NCBI RefSeq assembly: GCF_000344615.1
Contig: NZ_KB467824.1
Location: 1,639,741 to 1,703,740, forward strand
From: Janthinobacterium sp. CG3
GTDB taxonomy: Bacteria; Pseudomonadota; Gammaproteobacteria; Burkholderiales; Burkholderiaceae_D
Reading direction: 5' to 3'
DNA: 64,000 nucleotides
Shown: positions 8,940 through 17,204 of the stretch, one piece after another
Layout of the letters: the number at the start of each line of letters is the position of its first letter
How positions within the stretch are numbered: position 1 is the first letter of the stretch
Translations under genes and position numbers: made by a program
The notes under the pieces: model-generated
Told to the model about the DNA's origin: nothing
What the model saw: only the letters and a program-made list of their open reading frames with translations
Databases searched by the model: none

Positions 8940-10304
8940 TTGGATGGACGTTTCATGGCGCTCTCGGTTTGGCTGGATACCCCGCAGCAGACGCAGGCCG
9001 GCAACGGCAGCACGCTGGCCTCGGCCTTGAAGCAGGCTCAGGTAATTATCCAGGCAATGCCGCCCTGCCCCTCCGGCTACGGCGTGGTGTTGTTCGACCA
9101 GCCCGACGCGGCGCTGCTCGAGGCGCTGCGCCAGCGCTGCGCCCAAGCAACAGTGCTGGCCATTTCAACCTCGGCGCAAGCGCTGCCGGTGTCCGATATG
9201 CGCGCCGTGCTGGACGCCGGCGCCGCCGATTTGCTGCTGTGGCCGCCCGGCTCGGTCTGCGCCGAGCAGGTGCTGGCGCGCCTGAGCCGCTGGGACGCGG
9301 TGCAGCGGCTGGCCGATTCGAGCCAGGTGCGCGGCCGCCTGGTCGGCGCCAGCGCGCCGTGGCGCGCGCTGGTGCGCAGCGTGGTCGAGGCGGCGGCCTT
9401 CACCCAGGCGTCGGTGCTGATCACCGGCGAGACCGGCACCGGCAAGGATGTGATCGCGCAGCTGATCCATGCGCTGGGCGACTACAAGGGCGAGCTGACG
9501 GTACTCGACTGCACCACGCTGTCGCCGGAACTGGCCGGCAGCGAACTGTTCGGCCACGAGCGCGGCGCCTTTACCGGCGCGGCCAACCCGCGCGACGGCG
9601 CCTTCGCCATGGCCGACGGCGGCGTGCTGTTTCTCGACGAGGTAGGCGAATTGCCGTTGGCGATGCAGGCGCAGTTGCTGCGCGCGATACAGGAACGCAA
9701 GTACAAACGGGTCGGCAGCAACACCTGGCAACCGAGCCAGTTCCGCCTGGTCTGCGCCACCAACCGCGACCTGGAGGCGGAGGTGGCGGCCGGCGGTTTC
9801 CGCGCCGACTTGTATTACCGTATCGCCGGCTGGCGCTGCCGGCCGCCGCCGCTGCGCGAACGCCCCGGCGACATCCTGCCGCTGGTCGCGCATTTCCTGG
9901 CGCAACTGTCGGCCCAGGGCCAGGCTTGCGAGCTCGATCCGGCCGTGCGCGAGTATTTCCTCACCCGCGACTATCCCGGCAATGTGCGCGACCTGCGCCA
10001 GGCCGTCACCCGGGTCTGGCAGCGCCACAGCGGCCCCGGCCCGATCACCATCGGCGACTTGCCGCCGGACGAGCGGCAGGCCGCGGCGGCGTGGCCGGAC
10101 CGCTATTTCGAAGCGGCGATCGGCCACGCTATCGACCTGGGCATCGGCCTGTCGCGCATCAGCCAGACCGCCGCCGAGATGGCGATACAACTGGTGCTAC
10201 AGCAGGAAGGCGACAACAACCAGCGCGCCGCGCTGCGTCTGGGCGTGACCGACCGCGCCTTGCAGATCCGCCGCAAGGCCAGGGCGCTTGTGGCGAAGCC
10301 GTGA
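8940..10304 (+). CDS. sigma-54-dependent transcriptional activator (enhancer-binding protein)
   Basis: A 454-aa AAA+ activator that remodels sigma-54 RNA polymerase at -24/-12 promoters. The central domain has Walker A GETGTGKD (about 163-170), ELFGHERGAFTGA with the sigma-54-contact loop, Walker B VLFLDEVGELP, and the R-finger region FRADLYYRIAGW. The N-terminal 125 residues look like a receiver domain (ends LDAGAADLLLWPPG) but I see no phospho-acceptor Asp setting, so control is probably not by a standard kinase. The C-terminus (NNQRAALRLGVTDRALQIRRKA) fits a Fis-type helix-turn-helix. The start may be TTG 8940 or ATG 8955; neither has a strong ribosome site. It ends 11 bases from the convergent seven-gene operon that carries an exact sigma-54 promoter, its likely target. 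Confidence 0.9.
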   Translation: MDGRFMALSVWLDTPQQTQAGNGSTLASALKQAQVIIQAMPPCPSGYGVVLFDQPDAALLEALRQRCAQATVLAISTSAQALPVSDMRAVLDAGAADLLLWPPGSVCAEQVLARLSRWDAVQRLADSSQVRGRLVGASAPWRALVRSVVEAAAFTQASVLITGETGTGKDVIAQLIHALGDYKGELTVLDCTTLSPELAGSELFGHERGAFTGAANPRDGAFAMADGGVLFLDEVGELPLAMQAQLLRAIQERKYKRVGSNTWQPSQFRLVCATNRDLEAEVAAGGFRADLYYRIAGWRCRPPPLRERPGDILPLVAHFLAQLSAQGQACELDPAVREYFLTRDYPGNVRDLRQAVTRVWQRHSGPGPITIGDLPPDERQAAAAWPDRYFEAAIGHAIDLGIGLSRISQTAAEMAIQLVLQQEGDNNQRAALRLGVTDRALQIRRKARALVAKP

Positions 10305-10315
10305 TACCGCCGGCG

Positions 10316-10987
10316 TCACCAGTCGCCCATGACGACGATGTTGTTGCCGCGCCGGCGCCAGCGCCCGCTCTGCGTCTCGTCTTCGCCCTCTTGCTCGCCC
10401 CCGGTTTGCATGTGCGCCGCCGCGGCGTCGGGCACGTGCCGGCGCACCGCCTGCGCCAGCGCGTCCCGCAGCGCACTCGGGCTGCCGTCGCCGTCGGCCG
10501 CCAGGCGCGCCGCGCTGCCGGCGATGCGCACGAAACGGCGCGCCATTTCCATCTCCCGCTGCTCGTAGTCCATGCCTTCGAGTTCGACTTCCAGGGCCTG
10601 GCTGACGGCGCTGCCCAGTGCGCTGCCCAGCGCCGTGCCGACGCCGGGTATCGGGATCATGCTGCCGAGCGCGCCGCCGACCAGGGGCAGCGCTTGCTTG
10701 GCGATGGCCTTCAGGGCGCCGCCCAGCGGCTTGGCGACCTTGCCGACGAAGGAGCCGACTTTTTTGACGCCCTTCCAGATGCCCTTGAACATTTTTCCGA
10801 GGAATTGGTCGAGTTCAGCCTCGCTCGCCACCGACAGCAACTCCATCGCCAGTTCCATTTCCTCGGCTTCGCTGAACGGGCTTTCGTCGGCGACTTCGAG
10901 GAAGCCCCAGCTTTGCCGGCCGAACTCCAGCACTTCAAAGGCGCCGGTTTCGCGGCACGCGCCGCATGTGCAGTCACTCTTATGCAT
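10316..10987 (-). CDS. Gly-rich-core paralog 1 with CxCxxC N-terminus (last gene of the sigma-54 operon)
   Basis: A 223-aa protein of unknown function, one of three paralogs in this operon. Start at 10987 follows GGGAG with good spacing. Order: a CTCGAC cysteine cluster (6-11); a conserved acidic helix EEMELA…AELDQFLG (42-64); a cationic then Gly/Ala-rich core (65-132: GIWKGVKKVGSFVGKVAKPL, later ALPLVGGALGSMIPIPGVG); a second conserved block VELEGMD…MEMARRFVRIAG (134-157); a variable linker; and a C-terminal SGRW-R-RGNNIVVMG motif (207-221). The core looks amphipathic and glycine-zipper-like, as in membrane-inserting proteins. I recall similar uncharacterised proteins across bacteria but no function. 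Cytoplasmic, exported and membrane locations are all possible. Confidence 0.75.
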   Translation of the reverse strand: MHKSDCTCGACRETGAFEVLEFGRQSWGFLEVADESPFSEAEEMELAMELLSVASEAELDQFLGKMFKGIWKGVKKVGSFVGKVAKPLGGALKAIAKQALPLVGGALGSMIPIPGVGTALGSALGSAVSQALEVELEGMDYEQREMEMARRFVRIAGSAARLAADGDGSPSALRDALAQAVRRHVPDAAAAHMQTGGEQEGEDETQSGRWRRRGNNIVVMGDW

Positions 10988-11033
10988 GGTGCTACTCCCT
11001 GTTGTGGTGTTGATTCGAACCAAGCCAGATGCC

Positions 11034-11049
11034 AGGGCCGCCCGGCCCT
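11034..11049. terminator. GC hairpin before paralog 1
   Basis: AGGGCCG (11034-11040) pairs with CGGCCCT (11043-11049) directly at the stop codon of the GIY-YIG gene. There is no T-run in either direction, so it is more likely a processing or stability element within the operon than a strong terminator. A similar hairpin precedes paralog 2. Confidence 0.4.
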
Positions 11050-11860
11050 ACCATTCGTAGCCGAGGATTTCCTGCTCCATTTCGCGGCGCTGGTTGGTCA
11101 GCACGTTGGCGTTGTTAGCGAACATGTCGGTGTGGATGCGCCGTTCCAGCGCGCGCCGTTGCGGATCGCTGAGGGTCGGCATTTGCGCCACGTAGACCTT
11201 GTGCTTGGCCAGCGACAGCCCCATCATCCGCGCGCACAGCAGGTGCTGCTGCAGGCGCTGGCGCAGGTCCCTGGTCTGGCCGCTGTAGGCGCGCGGCTGG
11301 TTGTCGACGCTAAACTCGATCAGGTACAGGCCCGGTCCGCTGGCGGCGGGGTTGCGAAGCGCGCCGCCGATGGCGCCCAGCGCCTGGTACGGCGGGCGCT
11401 GGTGCGCCGGCAGGCGCGCCAGCGCCGGGGCGATGCTCGGCGGCGCCTCGCCCTGCTCGTCGGGCGCGTCAGCGTCGCCGCTGTCGGCGTCGTCCGCTTG
11501 CGGCTGCGGTTCGGGATACGGAAACGGCTCCGGATAGGCTTGCGGATACGCTGCCACCGGCACCGCGTACGGCCAGCCGGCGCCGTAGTAGGGGCCGAAG
11601 CCGGGCCGGGGCCGGCGTGGCCAGCCATGGCGCTGCGGTTGCAGCGGTGGCGGCGACTTCGAACGCGCCAGCGGCTGCGGGCGCGACTTCGGCCGCGACC
11701 GCGGCATGGCGCGCGGGCCGCGCCAAGCGCGTTCGAACTGCGTCTCGCTCTCCATTTCGCCGTCCATTTGCCATTCCCACTGCGTTTCGCATTCCGCTTC
11801 GCACTCCGTATGCAGCCCGCTTTCAGCCGCGAAGGGCAAGGTTTCGAATTGCTCGTTCAT
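11048..11860 (-). CDS. GIY-YIG nuclease-domain protein with acidic/aromatic N-terminus
   Basis: A 270-aa protein. The C-terminal third is a GIY-YIG domain: GLYLIEFSVDNQPRAYSGQT supplies the GIY-like (GLY) and YIG-like (YSG) strands about 10 residues apart, followed by RDLRQRLQQHL with the conserved Arg, and a late Glu in ALERRIHTDMF. Catalysis is therefore plausible. The first 45 residues are full of Glu and aromatic residues (ECEAECETQWEWQMDGEMES), followed by a basic Arg/Pro/Lys stretch and a Pro/Tyr-rich linker. Its start overlaps the stop of the PLP enzyme gene by four bases (ATGA). An alternative is a non-nuclease DNA-binding or structural use of the fold; typical UvrC, SLX1 or homing-endonuclease partner domains are missing. 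Confidence 0.78.
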   Translation of the reverse strand: MNEQFETLPFAAESGLHTECEAECETQWEWQMDGEMESETQFERAWRGPRAMPRSRPKSRPQPLARSKSPPPLQPQRHGWPRRPRPGFGPYYGAGWPYAVPVAAYPQAYPEPFPYPEPQPQADDADSGDADAPDEQGEAPPSIAPALARLPAHQRPPYQALGAIGGALRNPAASGPGLYLIEFSVDNQPRAYSGQTRDLRQRLQQHLLCARMMGLSLAKHKVYVAQMPTLSDPQRRALERRIHTDMFANNANVLTNQRREMEQEILGYEW

Positions 11861-12876
11861 GTCGCCTCCAGTAGATGATATTGAAGCGCCGCCACGGCGC
11901 CGTCGATGTCGGCCGGCGTGTGGTCGGCCCGCAGCAGGAAGGTCAGCGCGCCGCTGCCCAGCACGCTGTCGACGCCGCTGCGGCGCAGCCCGGCGTGCAG
12001 CGCGGCGGCGTCGACGGCGCGCTCGAGCGGCACGCTCTGCACCGGAAACGCGCCGCCGCGGCTGGCCACGCCAAGCCGCGCCAGCGCGCCGCGCCACTGC
12101 GCCACGCGCTGGCGCAGCAACGCGCGCAGCGCGTCGCCGCACTGCCGGTTCAGCCGCAGCGCGCGCGCGCCGGCGCGGATCGCCGCCGTCGACGGCGGGC
12201 TGGTGTGCACGCGCGTGCCGCTGTGCGCCTCGAAGCGCCGCAGCAGCGCCGCGCTGCCGGCCAGCACCGCCAGCGGCGCGCCGAAGCCCTTCGCCAGCGA
12301 GGCGCCGACGACCACGCCGGGGCCGGCCAGCCGGTGCAGCGGCACCGAGCCGCCGCCGCCCGGGCCGAGCAGGCCCAGCACCTGGGTGTCGTCGAGCACC
12401 AGGTAGCCGCCGCCTGCGCTGGCGATCGCGGCGTACTGCGCCAGCGGCGGCGCCCGCTCGGCGCCGGGGCAATAGCCGTCGGCCAGGATCAGCGGCCGCC
12501 GGCCGGCGTCGCGCCAGCGCCGCGCCAAGCGCCCGGCCGCCGGCGCGTCGCCGCGCCCGAACAGCTGCATCGGCAGGCCCAGCGCCGCGGCGCGCTCGGC
12601 GCCCCAGCGCGCAATCGGGTACGCGCCGGCGTCAACCAGCAGCGCCAGCCGCTCCTGCGCCAGCAGGCCGAACAAATCCCAGAACAGGTGCAGCGTCGAC
12701 GGCAGCAGGCTCGCCGCCTGGCAACCCTGCAGCGCCGCCAGCCCAGCCGCCAGCGCCACGCCGCCGGGCGGCTCTTGCAGCGCGGCCGGCTTGCCCAGCG
12801 TGAGCGCGTCCCAGTCGCCCAGCGCGGCGCCGGGATGGCGCAGCCCCAGGTACAGCGCGCTGGTGAAGTCGGCCAT
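11857..12876 (-). CDS. AONS/KBL-like PLP-dependent enzyme with altered active site
   Basis: A 339-aa fold-type I PLP enzyme resembling 8-amino-7-oxononanoate synthase and 2-amino-3-ketobutyrate ligase, which condense an amino acid with an acyl-CoA. The PLP lysine is in GASLAKGFGAPL (about residue 195) and the ring-nitrogen Asp in LVLDDTQVLGLLG (about 160). In AONS the latter motif reads DDAHGxG; here His is replaced by Gln. The usual SHAS motif that stacks a His on the cofactor appears as AGAYPI. It is also about 40 residues shorter than AONS, mostly at the N-terminus. Start ATG 12876 lies 11 bases after the upstream gene's stop. It is not beside any bio genes, so biotin synthesis is unlikely; the substrate is unknown. 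Confidence 0.75.
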   Translation of the reverse strand: MADFTSALYLGLRHPGAALGDWDALTLGKPAALQEPPGGVALAAGLAALQGCQAASLLPSTLHLFWDLFGLLAQERLALLVDAGAYPIARWGAERAAALGLPMQLFGRGDAPAAGRLARRWRDAGRRPLILADGYCPGAERAPPLAQYAAIASAGGGYLVLDDTQVLGLLGPGGGGSVPLHRLAGPGVVVGASLAKGFGAPLAVLAGSAALLRRFEAHSGTRVHTSPPSTAAIRAGARALRLNRQCGDALRALLRQRVAQWRGALARLGVASRGGAFPVQSVPLERAVDAAALHAGLRRSGVDSVLGSGALTFLLRADHTPADIDGAVAALQYHLLEAT

Positions 12877-12887
12877 GCGGCGCCGCC

Positions 12888-15035
12888 CTACAGGCTGCGG
12901 ACCTGTTGCGCCAGGCGCTGGCGCAACAGCACCGACGGCAGCGTCGCCTCGATGCTCGGGTCGACCGCGTCGACCGACAGGTCGACCCCGGTGGCGGCGC
13001 GGTAGCCGTGGATGTAGCCCTGCACCTGCGGGCGCCAGAAGCGCGCCCAGTTGAACGCCTGGGTCGGCTCGTAGATGTCGCTCCAGTTGCCATAGCGCAC
13101 GGACAGCAGCAACTGCTCGCCGAACATCGCCAGGCTGCGGAAGTGCATCACGCTGGTGTCGGTCCAGCCCTGCAGCTTTTTCATCGCGTCGACCCGGTCC
13201 ATCCACGGCTCCGGGTAGGCCACCATGACGCGGGTGGGCAGGAATTCGCGGAACTCGGGCCGCGCCAGCAGCCACTGCTGCATCAGCATTTCGATGCGCG
13301 CCGTCGACGGCAGGTCGCCGAACTGGTTGTGCGCCCCCTGCGACAGGATCAGGTGCACCTCCTTGAGGGCGTTCAGCACCGGGAAGGCGTCGGCCTTGAC
13401 GGTGGTGTCGTCGTCCTGCCGGTAGAACGAGGTGAGCAGGCGCAGCAGGTGGTGGAAGGCTTCCAGGAACTTCGAGCGGCTGTCGGCCGGGCGGAAGTTG
13501 CGCACCGCCTTGCCGTCCAGGCGCACGCCGTAGTGGTGGTCGTACTCGTAGTTGCGGCGCACCACGGTGAGGCGGTGCTGCTCGTCCTGGGTGTAGCCCC
13601 ACAACAGGTTGTTGAGCGGGCGCAGCATGTCGATCTCGGTGTTCGCCAGCGGGTCGTTCGACGGGCCGGGCGCGCGCAGGTTCTGGAAGCGCTGGGTGAT
13701 GGCGTTCATGGTTTGCACCAGCATGCCCTCCTCGTGCCAGTACGACCAGATCAGCTCGAGCAGGCAGGGGTTGGCCAGCTTTTCCTGGATGATGCCGAAG
13801 CACAGGTCGACCTCGCCCTCCTGGCCGCGCGGGATGCTGATGGGAATGTCGGGCAGCTTGCGGCGGATCACCGCCAGGTAGGGCAAGGTCTTAACGCCGC
13901 CGTCGATGCTCTCGAGGTAGTCGTTGCGCAGCACCGTTTCCAGGTCGCGCCCGGGGGGGATGTCGCGCCGGTCGAGGTAGGCGTTGTCCTCGGCCGGATT
14001 GAACGCCAGCGGCTGGTTCAGCACGCCGCAGTTGACCATCACGAAGGCCTCGGTGGCCACCTTTAAGACGCGGTAGGCGTCCGAGTCGGTGAACGGCAGC
14101 ACGCGCCGCTGCTTGAGCTGCTGGAACGCCTCGACCTTCTTGCCGAAGCGCTCCAGCTCGAAGCCGCGCAGGTTGGTGCCGGCCTGGTCGGGGCAAAACA
14201 GGCTGTCCATGAAATGCAGGTAGTTGGTAAACGACATCGCCTCGGTGCTGTTGCGGATCAAGGTCCACAGCGGCAAATCCTCGGTCGGCTCGGTCTCGGT
14301 GCGCGTCAGCGAGACGCCCACGTTGCCCGAGATCGGCTGCGGCACGCGCTCCTCGGCCTCGAAGTCGGCGCCCACCGCCAGCAGCGCGCGCGGACCGGTG
14401 CCGTCCGGGCCGTCTGGCAGGCCGGCCAGGCCGGCGATCAGCTCGGGCCGGCGCGCCAGCATCAGCTGGGCGGCGAACAGGTGGCGCCCGGGCCGCCGCA
14501 CGGCGCTGCCGAAGGTGCGCTCCTCGCCGTGCACCGGCTTCCACGGCGCCGCCGCGACCAGTTCGACCAGGTCGCGCCCGTCGACGCTCTGGTCGCCGGT
14601 GAAACCGATGGTGGCGAAGACCCGGTCGCTGACGCGGCCGGTGCGGCAGTGGCTGGGCTGGCAGTCGGCCGTCTCGAAGCGCAGCGTCACCTTCGGCGCG
14701 ATTTCCGGCTCGAAGCACACCAGCGCGCTGCAACCGGCGCGCACCTCGGCGCACTGGGCGTCGGTGCGCGGGAAGTTCTCGTACACCAGCACGTAGTTGC
14801 CCGGCGTCAGATTGGGAAACTCGGCGTTGCCGCTGCTGTCGGTCCAGTGGATGCCCAGCCGTTCGCCCGCCGCCGGCGCCCAGGCCGCCGCGTCGAACGT
14901 GCGGTAGTCCTGCAGCCCGCAGCCGTACAGGCTGACGGCGGCGTTGACGATGGCCGCCCCGCTGGCGCTCTCCTGCACGCACACCTGCACCGCGCCGGGC
15001 CGGATTTTCTTTGCCCCCGTGTTCTTGCTGCTCAT
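12888..15035 (-). CDS. 715-aa protein of unknown function with N-terminal Ig/prealbumin-like domain
   Basis: I do not recognise the family. The first about 115 residues look like a CNA-B/carboxypeptidase-regulatory beta-sandwich (VQVCVQESASGAAIVNAAVSLYG, then DSSGNAEFPNLTPGNYVLVYE). The remaining 600 residues are soluble and mostly helical, with conserved-looking aromatic segments such as MSFTNYLHFMDSLFCPDQAG, LLELIWSYWHEEGMLVQTMN and NYEYDHHYGVRLDGKAV, and a C-terminal WARFWRPQVQGYIHGYRAATG. There is no signal peptide, membrane segment or obvious catalytic triad. GAGGAG lies just before ATG 15035. It is the largest member of the operon, between the metallopeptidase and the PLP enzyme, so it may be the scaffold or effector of the system; that is a guess. 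Confidence 0.65.
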   Translation of the reverse strand: MSSKNTGAKKIRPGAVQVCVQESASGAAIVNAAVSLYGCGLQDYRTFDAAAWAPAAGERLGIHWTDSSGNAEFPNLTPGNYVLVYENFPRTDAQCAEVRAGCSALVCFEPEIAPKVTLRFETADCQPSHCRTGRVSDRVFATIGFTGDQSVDGRDLVELVAAAPWKPVHGEERTFGSAVRRPGRHLFAAQLMLARRPELIAGLAGLPDGPDGTGPRALLAVGADFEAEERVPQPISGNVGVSLTRTETEPTEDLPLWTLIRNSTEAMSFTNYLHFMDSLFCPDQAGTNLRGFELERFGKKVEAFQQLKQRRVLPFTDSDAYRVLKVATEAFVMVNCGVLNQPLAFNPAEDNAYLDRRDIPPGRDLETVLRNDYLESIDGGVKTLPYLAVIRRKLPDIPISIPRGQEGEVDLCFGIIQEKLANPCLLELIWSYWHEEGMLVQTMNAITQRFQNLRAPGPSNDPLANTEIDMLRPLNNLLWGYTQDEQHRLTVVRRNYEYDHHYGVRLDGKAVRNFRPADSRSKFLEAFHHLLRLLTSFYRQDDDTTVKADAFPVLNALKEVHLILSQGAHNQFGDLPSTARIEMLMQQWLLARPEFREFLPTRVMVAYPEPWMDRVDAMKKLQGWTDTSVMHFRSLAMFGEQLLLSVRYGNWSDIYEPTQAFNWARFWRPQVQGYIHGYRAATGVDLSVDAVDPSIEATLPSVLLRQRLAQQVRSL

Positions 15036-15072
15036 GTCAATCTCCTCAATGGAAAGTCATACGGTGTTCAAG

Positions 15073-16389
15073 CTAGAAGGCGCGGCGCCGGCGCCCGGCC
15101 GTGGCGCTGCAGATCAGCGAGATGTCGAGCGCGCTGCGCAGCGCCCAGTGGGTCAGCAGGCGCGCCAGCAGCGTGCCCTCGTCTTCCGGGTTAAGCTGGC
15201 CGCCGGCGCGGGCCTGGCCCAGCACCGCGAACACCAGCGACGGCGCGGCGCGGTACATCTGTTGCGGCGCCCGGTTCCAGGCGTGGAACAGGCGTTCGAG
15301 CCGGGCCGGCTGGCGCGCACGCACCCCCATCACCTCGACCAGCGAGGCGCCGCGCAGCGCCGGCGGGCGGTGGTTGGTCAGCACCCCGACCAGCGCCGGC
15401 ATGCTCGCCTGCAATTGCGCCAGCAACGCCAGTTGCCCCGGCTCCAGTCCCTGCGGCGGGTAGAACGCCAGCCACATGCGCTCGATGCGGTCCCATTGCG
15501 GGTGCGGATACAGCGCCCGCCCCATCGCGCAGCTCAGGCGCACGCGTATCCACGGCGCCGGGTGCGGGTCGTCCTCGTTGAGGCGGAAGACGAACACGCG
15601 CGGCAGGCTGACCACGCCGATCAGGCCCAGCGTGGCGACCACGCCGACCCGCGCCAGCGACCAGAAGTCGGCGACGATTTCGCTGATCCAGCGCTCCCAC
15701 AGGCGCCACGGGCGCGCCTGCCCGGGACCGCCGCGCGCCAGCGCCTGTAGCACCGGGCGCAGCGAATTGACCAGGTCGAGCAGGGCCGCGCCCTGGTGCC
15801 CGACCTCGTGGATCAGCGAGGAGGCGATGGCGCCGCCGATCATGCGCTCGCGTGGCACGCGGATGATGGCGACCGGGTTGTCGCCGCCCCCCGGCAGGCG
15901 GGTGCGGGCGCGGCGGATCGCCGCGCCGGGGCCGCGGTCGAGGTAGCAGATCACCGGCGGCGCCTGGAAGTAGCCGCCCGGCAGCGCCAGCGCGTCGGCC
16001 GAGACCACGTCCAGGCCGGCCAGCCAGACCCCGTTCTCGCTCTCGCTGCGCTGGGTGATGACGTCGTTGAACAGGTCGAACTGGGTCAGCGTGGCGTTGA
16101 ACTTCAGGCGCAGGAAGGTGAAGCGCCGCTGCGCCTCGGCCGCCGTGGCGCTGCGCGCCTGCGGCCCGTCCAGCCACAGCAGGAAGGCCGTCACCAGCGC
16201 CTGCAATTCGCGCCGCCCCAGCACCAGATGGCGCTCGATGGCCGACTGGGCGTCCGGCTGCAGCGCGGCGGCCGCCACGGTCGGCTCGATCAGCGCGAAC
16301 GGGCGCACCAGCGCCAGCCGGGCGCGCAGCGCGCGCGCCTCTTGCGCCAGCATCCACGAGGCGTAGGAGCCGATGGCCATGGCCGTCAA
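15073..16389 (-). CDS. HEVGH-type zinc metallopeptidase-like protein
   Basis: A 438-aa protein with a gluzincin-like active site: SLIHEVGHQG (His and Glu of HExxH near residues 193-197) and, about 40 residues on, SEIVADFWSLA, where Glu would be the third zinc ligand as in ExxAD motifs. The N-terminal half is helical (EARALRARLALVRPF, VTAFLLWLDG). The C-terminal half has a hydrophobic patch VVATLGLIGVVSLPRVFVF that could pack on membrane or form a core strand pair. No signal peptide. The start is either TTG 16389, overlapping the preceding stop as TTGA, or ATG 16380. Its place directly after paralog 2 suggests that it processes one or more of the paralogs, which is inference. Confidence 0.7.
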   Translation of the reverse strand: MTAMAIGSYASWMLAQEARALRARLALVRPFALIEPTVAAAALQPDAQSAIERHLVLGRRELQALVTAFLLWLDGPQARSATAAEAQRRFTFLRLKFNATLTQFDLFNDVITQRSESENGVWLAGLDVVSADALALPGGYFQAPPVICYLDRGPGAAIRRARTRLPGGGDNPVAIIRVPRERMIGGAIASSLIHEVGHQGAALLDLVNSLRPVLQALARGGPGQARPWRLWERWISEIVADFWSLARVGVVATLGLIGVVSLPRVFVFRLNEDDPHPAPWIRVRLSCAMGRALYPHPQWDRIERMWLAFYPPQGLEPGQLALLAQLQASMPALVGVLTNHRPPALRGASLVEVMGVRARQPARLERLFHAWNRAPQQMYRAAPSLVFAVLGQARAGGQLNPEDEGTLLARLLTHWALRSALDISLICSATAGRRRRAF

Positions 16390-17171
16390 GCGCCGTACAG
16401 GACGATTTTATGGCCCTGGCGGACCCAGCGCCCGCTATTGCCGCGCGCGCCGACGCCGCCGTAGGCGGAGGCGCCGACCTGGCTGCGCCCGGCCATGGCG
16501 CCGCCCTGCCCGACCATCTGCCCGGCCATCTGGCCGCCCATCTGGCCGCCCAGCCCCTGCCCGCCCGCCTGGGCGCCGACCATCTGGCCGCCGATCTTGC
16601 CCAGCAAGCCGGGCGCGAACTGGCGCGCCGCCGCCGCCGCGGCCGACTGCGCCACCGCGCGCGGGTCGCCGCCACGCGCCGAGGCGGCCCGGTTGACGGT
16701 GTCGGCGGCCAGCCGCACGAACTGGCGCGCGCCCTCGTATTCGCGGTCCTCGCCGGACATCTCGGCCTCCAGCCCGAGCGCGCCGCTGGCCGCCGAGGCC
16801 AGGCCGCTACCGATCTTGGCGCCCAGCGGACCGCCGAAGAAGCCGCCGACGGCGGTGCCGGCCAGCGGCAGCGCCTTCTTCGCCACGCCCTTGAGCACGC
16901 CGCCGATGGCCTGGCCGACCGGCGACTTGATGACGTTGCCGGCGAACGAGGCGGCCTTGCGCAGGAAGTTGCCGAGGAATTGGTCAAGCTCGGCCTCGTT
17001 GCTGACCGACAGCAACTCGTTGGCCATCTCCATCTCCTCCGATTCCGAAAACATGCCCTGCTGGCCGCTTTCGCCGCTCCACTCGCCCTGGCCGAACTCG
17101 AACTGCTGCTCGGCCTCGTAGCCGCCCATCTCCTGGCCGTATTCCAGCGTCGTACGATCGATGTCATGCAT
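16386..17171 (-). CDS. Gly-rich-core paralog 2
   Basis: A 261-aa member of the three-paralog family. Start at 17171 follows GGGGAG; the first bases ATGCATGA mirror paralog 1 (ATGCATAA). Order: acidic/aromatic leader (EYGQEMGGYEAEQQFEFGQG); conserved helix EEMEMA…AELDQFLG (45-67); cationic then Gly-zipper core (68-135: SPVGQAIGGVLKGVAKKALP, then VGGFFGGPLGAKIGSGLA); conserved block with GEDREYEGARQFVRLAAD; a Gln/Met/Gly repeat region (GGQMGGQMAGQMVGQGGAMA, about 200-225); and a C-terminal SGRW-VRQGHKIVLYG. The repeats are unique to this paralog. The core suggests membrane insertion or self-assembly. Function unknown. Confidence 0.75.
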   Translation of the reverse strand: MHDIDRTTLEYGQEMGGYEAEQQFEFGQGEWSGESGQQGMFSESEEMEMANELLSVSNEAELDQFLGNFLRKAASFAGNVIKSPVGQAIGGVLKGVAKKALPLAGTAVGGFFGGPLGAKIGSGLASAASGALGLEAEMSGEDREYEGARQFVRLAADTVNRAASARGGDPRAVAQSAAAAAARQFAPGLLGKIGGQMVGAQAGGQGLGGQMGGQMAGQMVGQGGAMAGRSQVGASAYGGVGARGNSGRWVRQGHKIVLYGA

Positions 17172-17204
17172 GATGAACTCCCCTTGTAGGTGAACCAAAC
17201 AATG

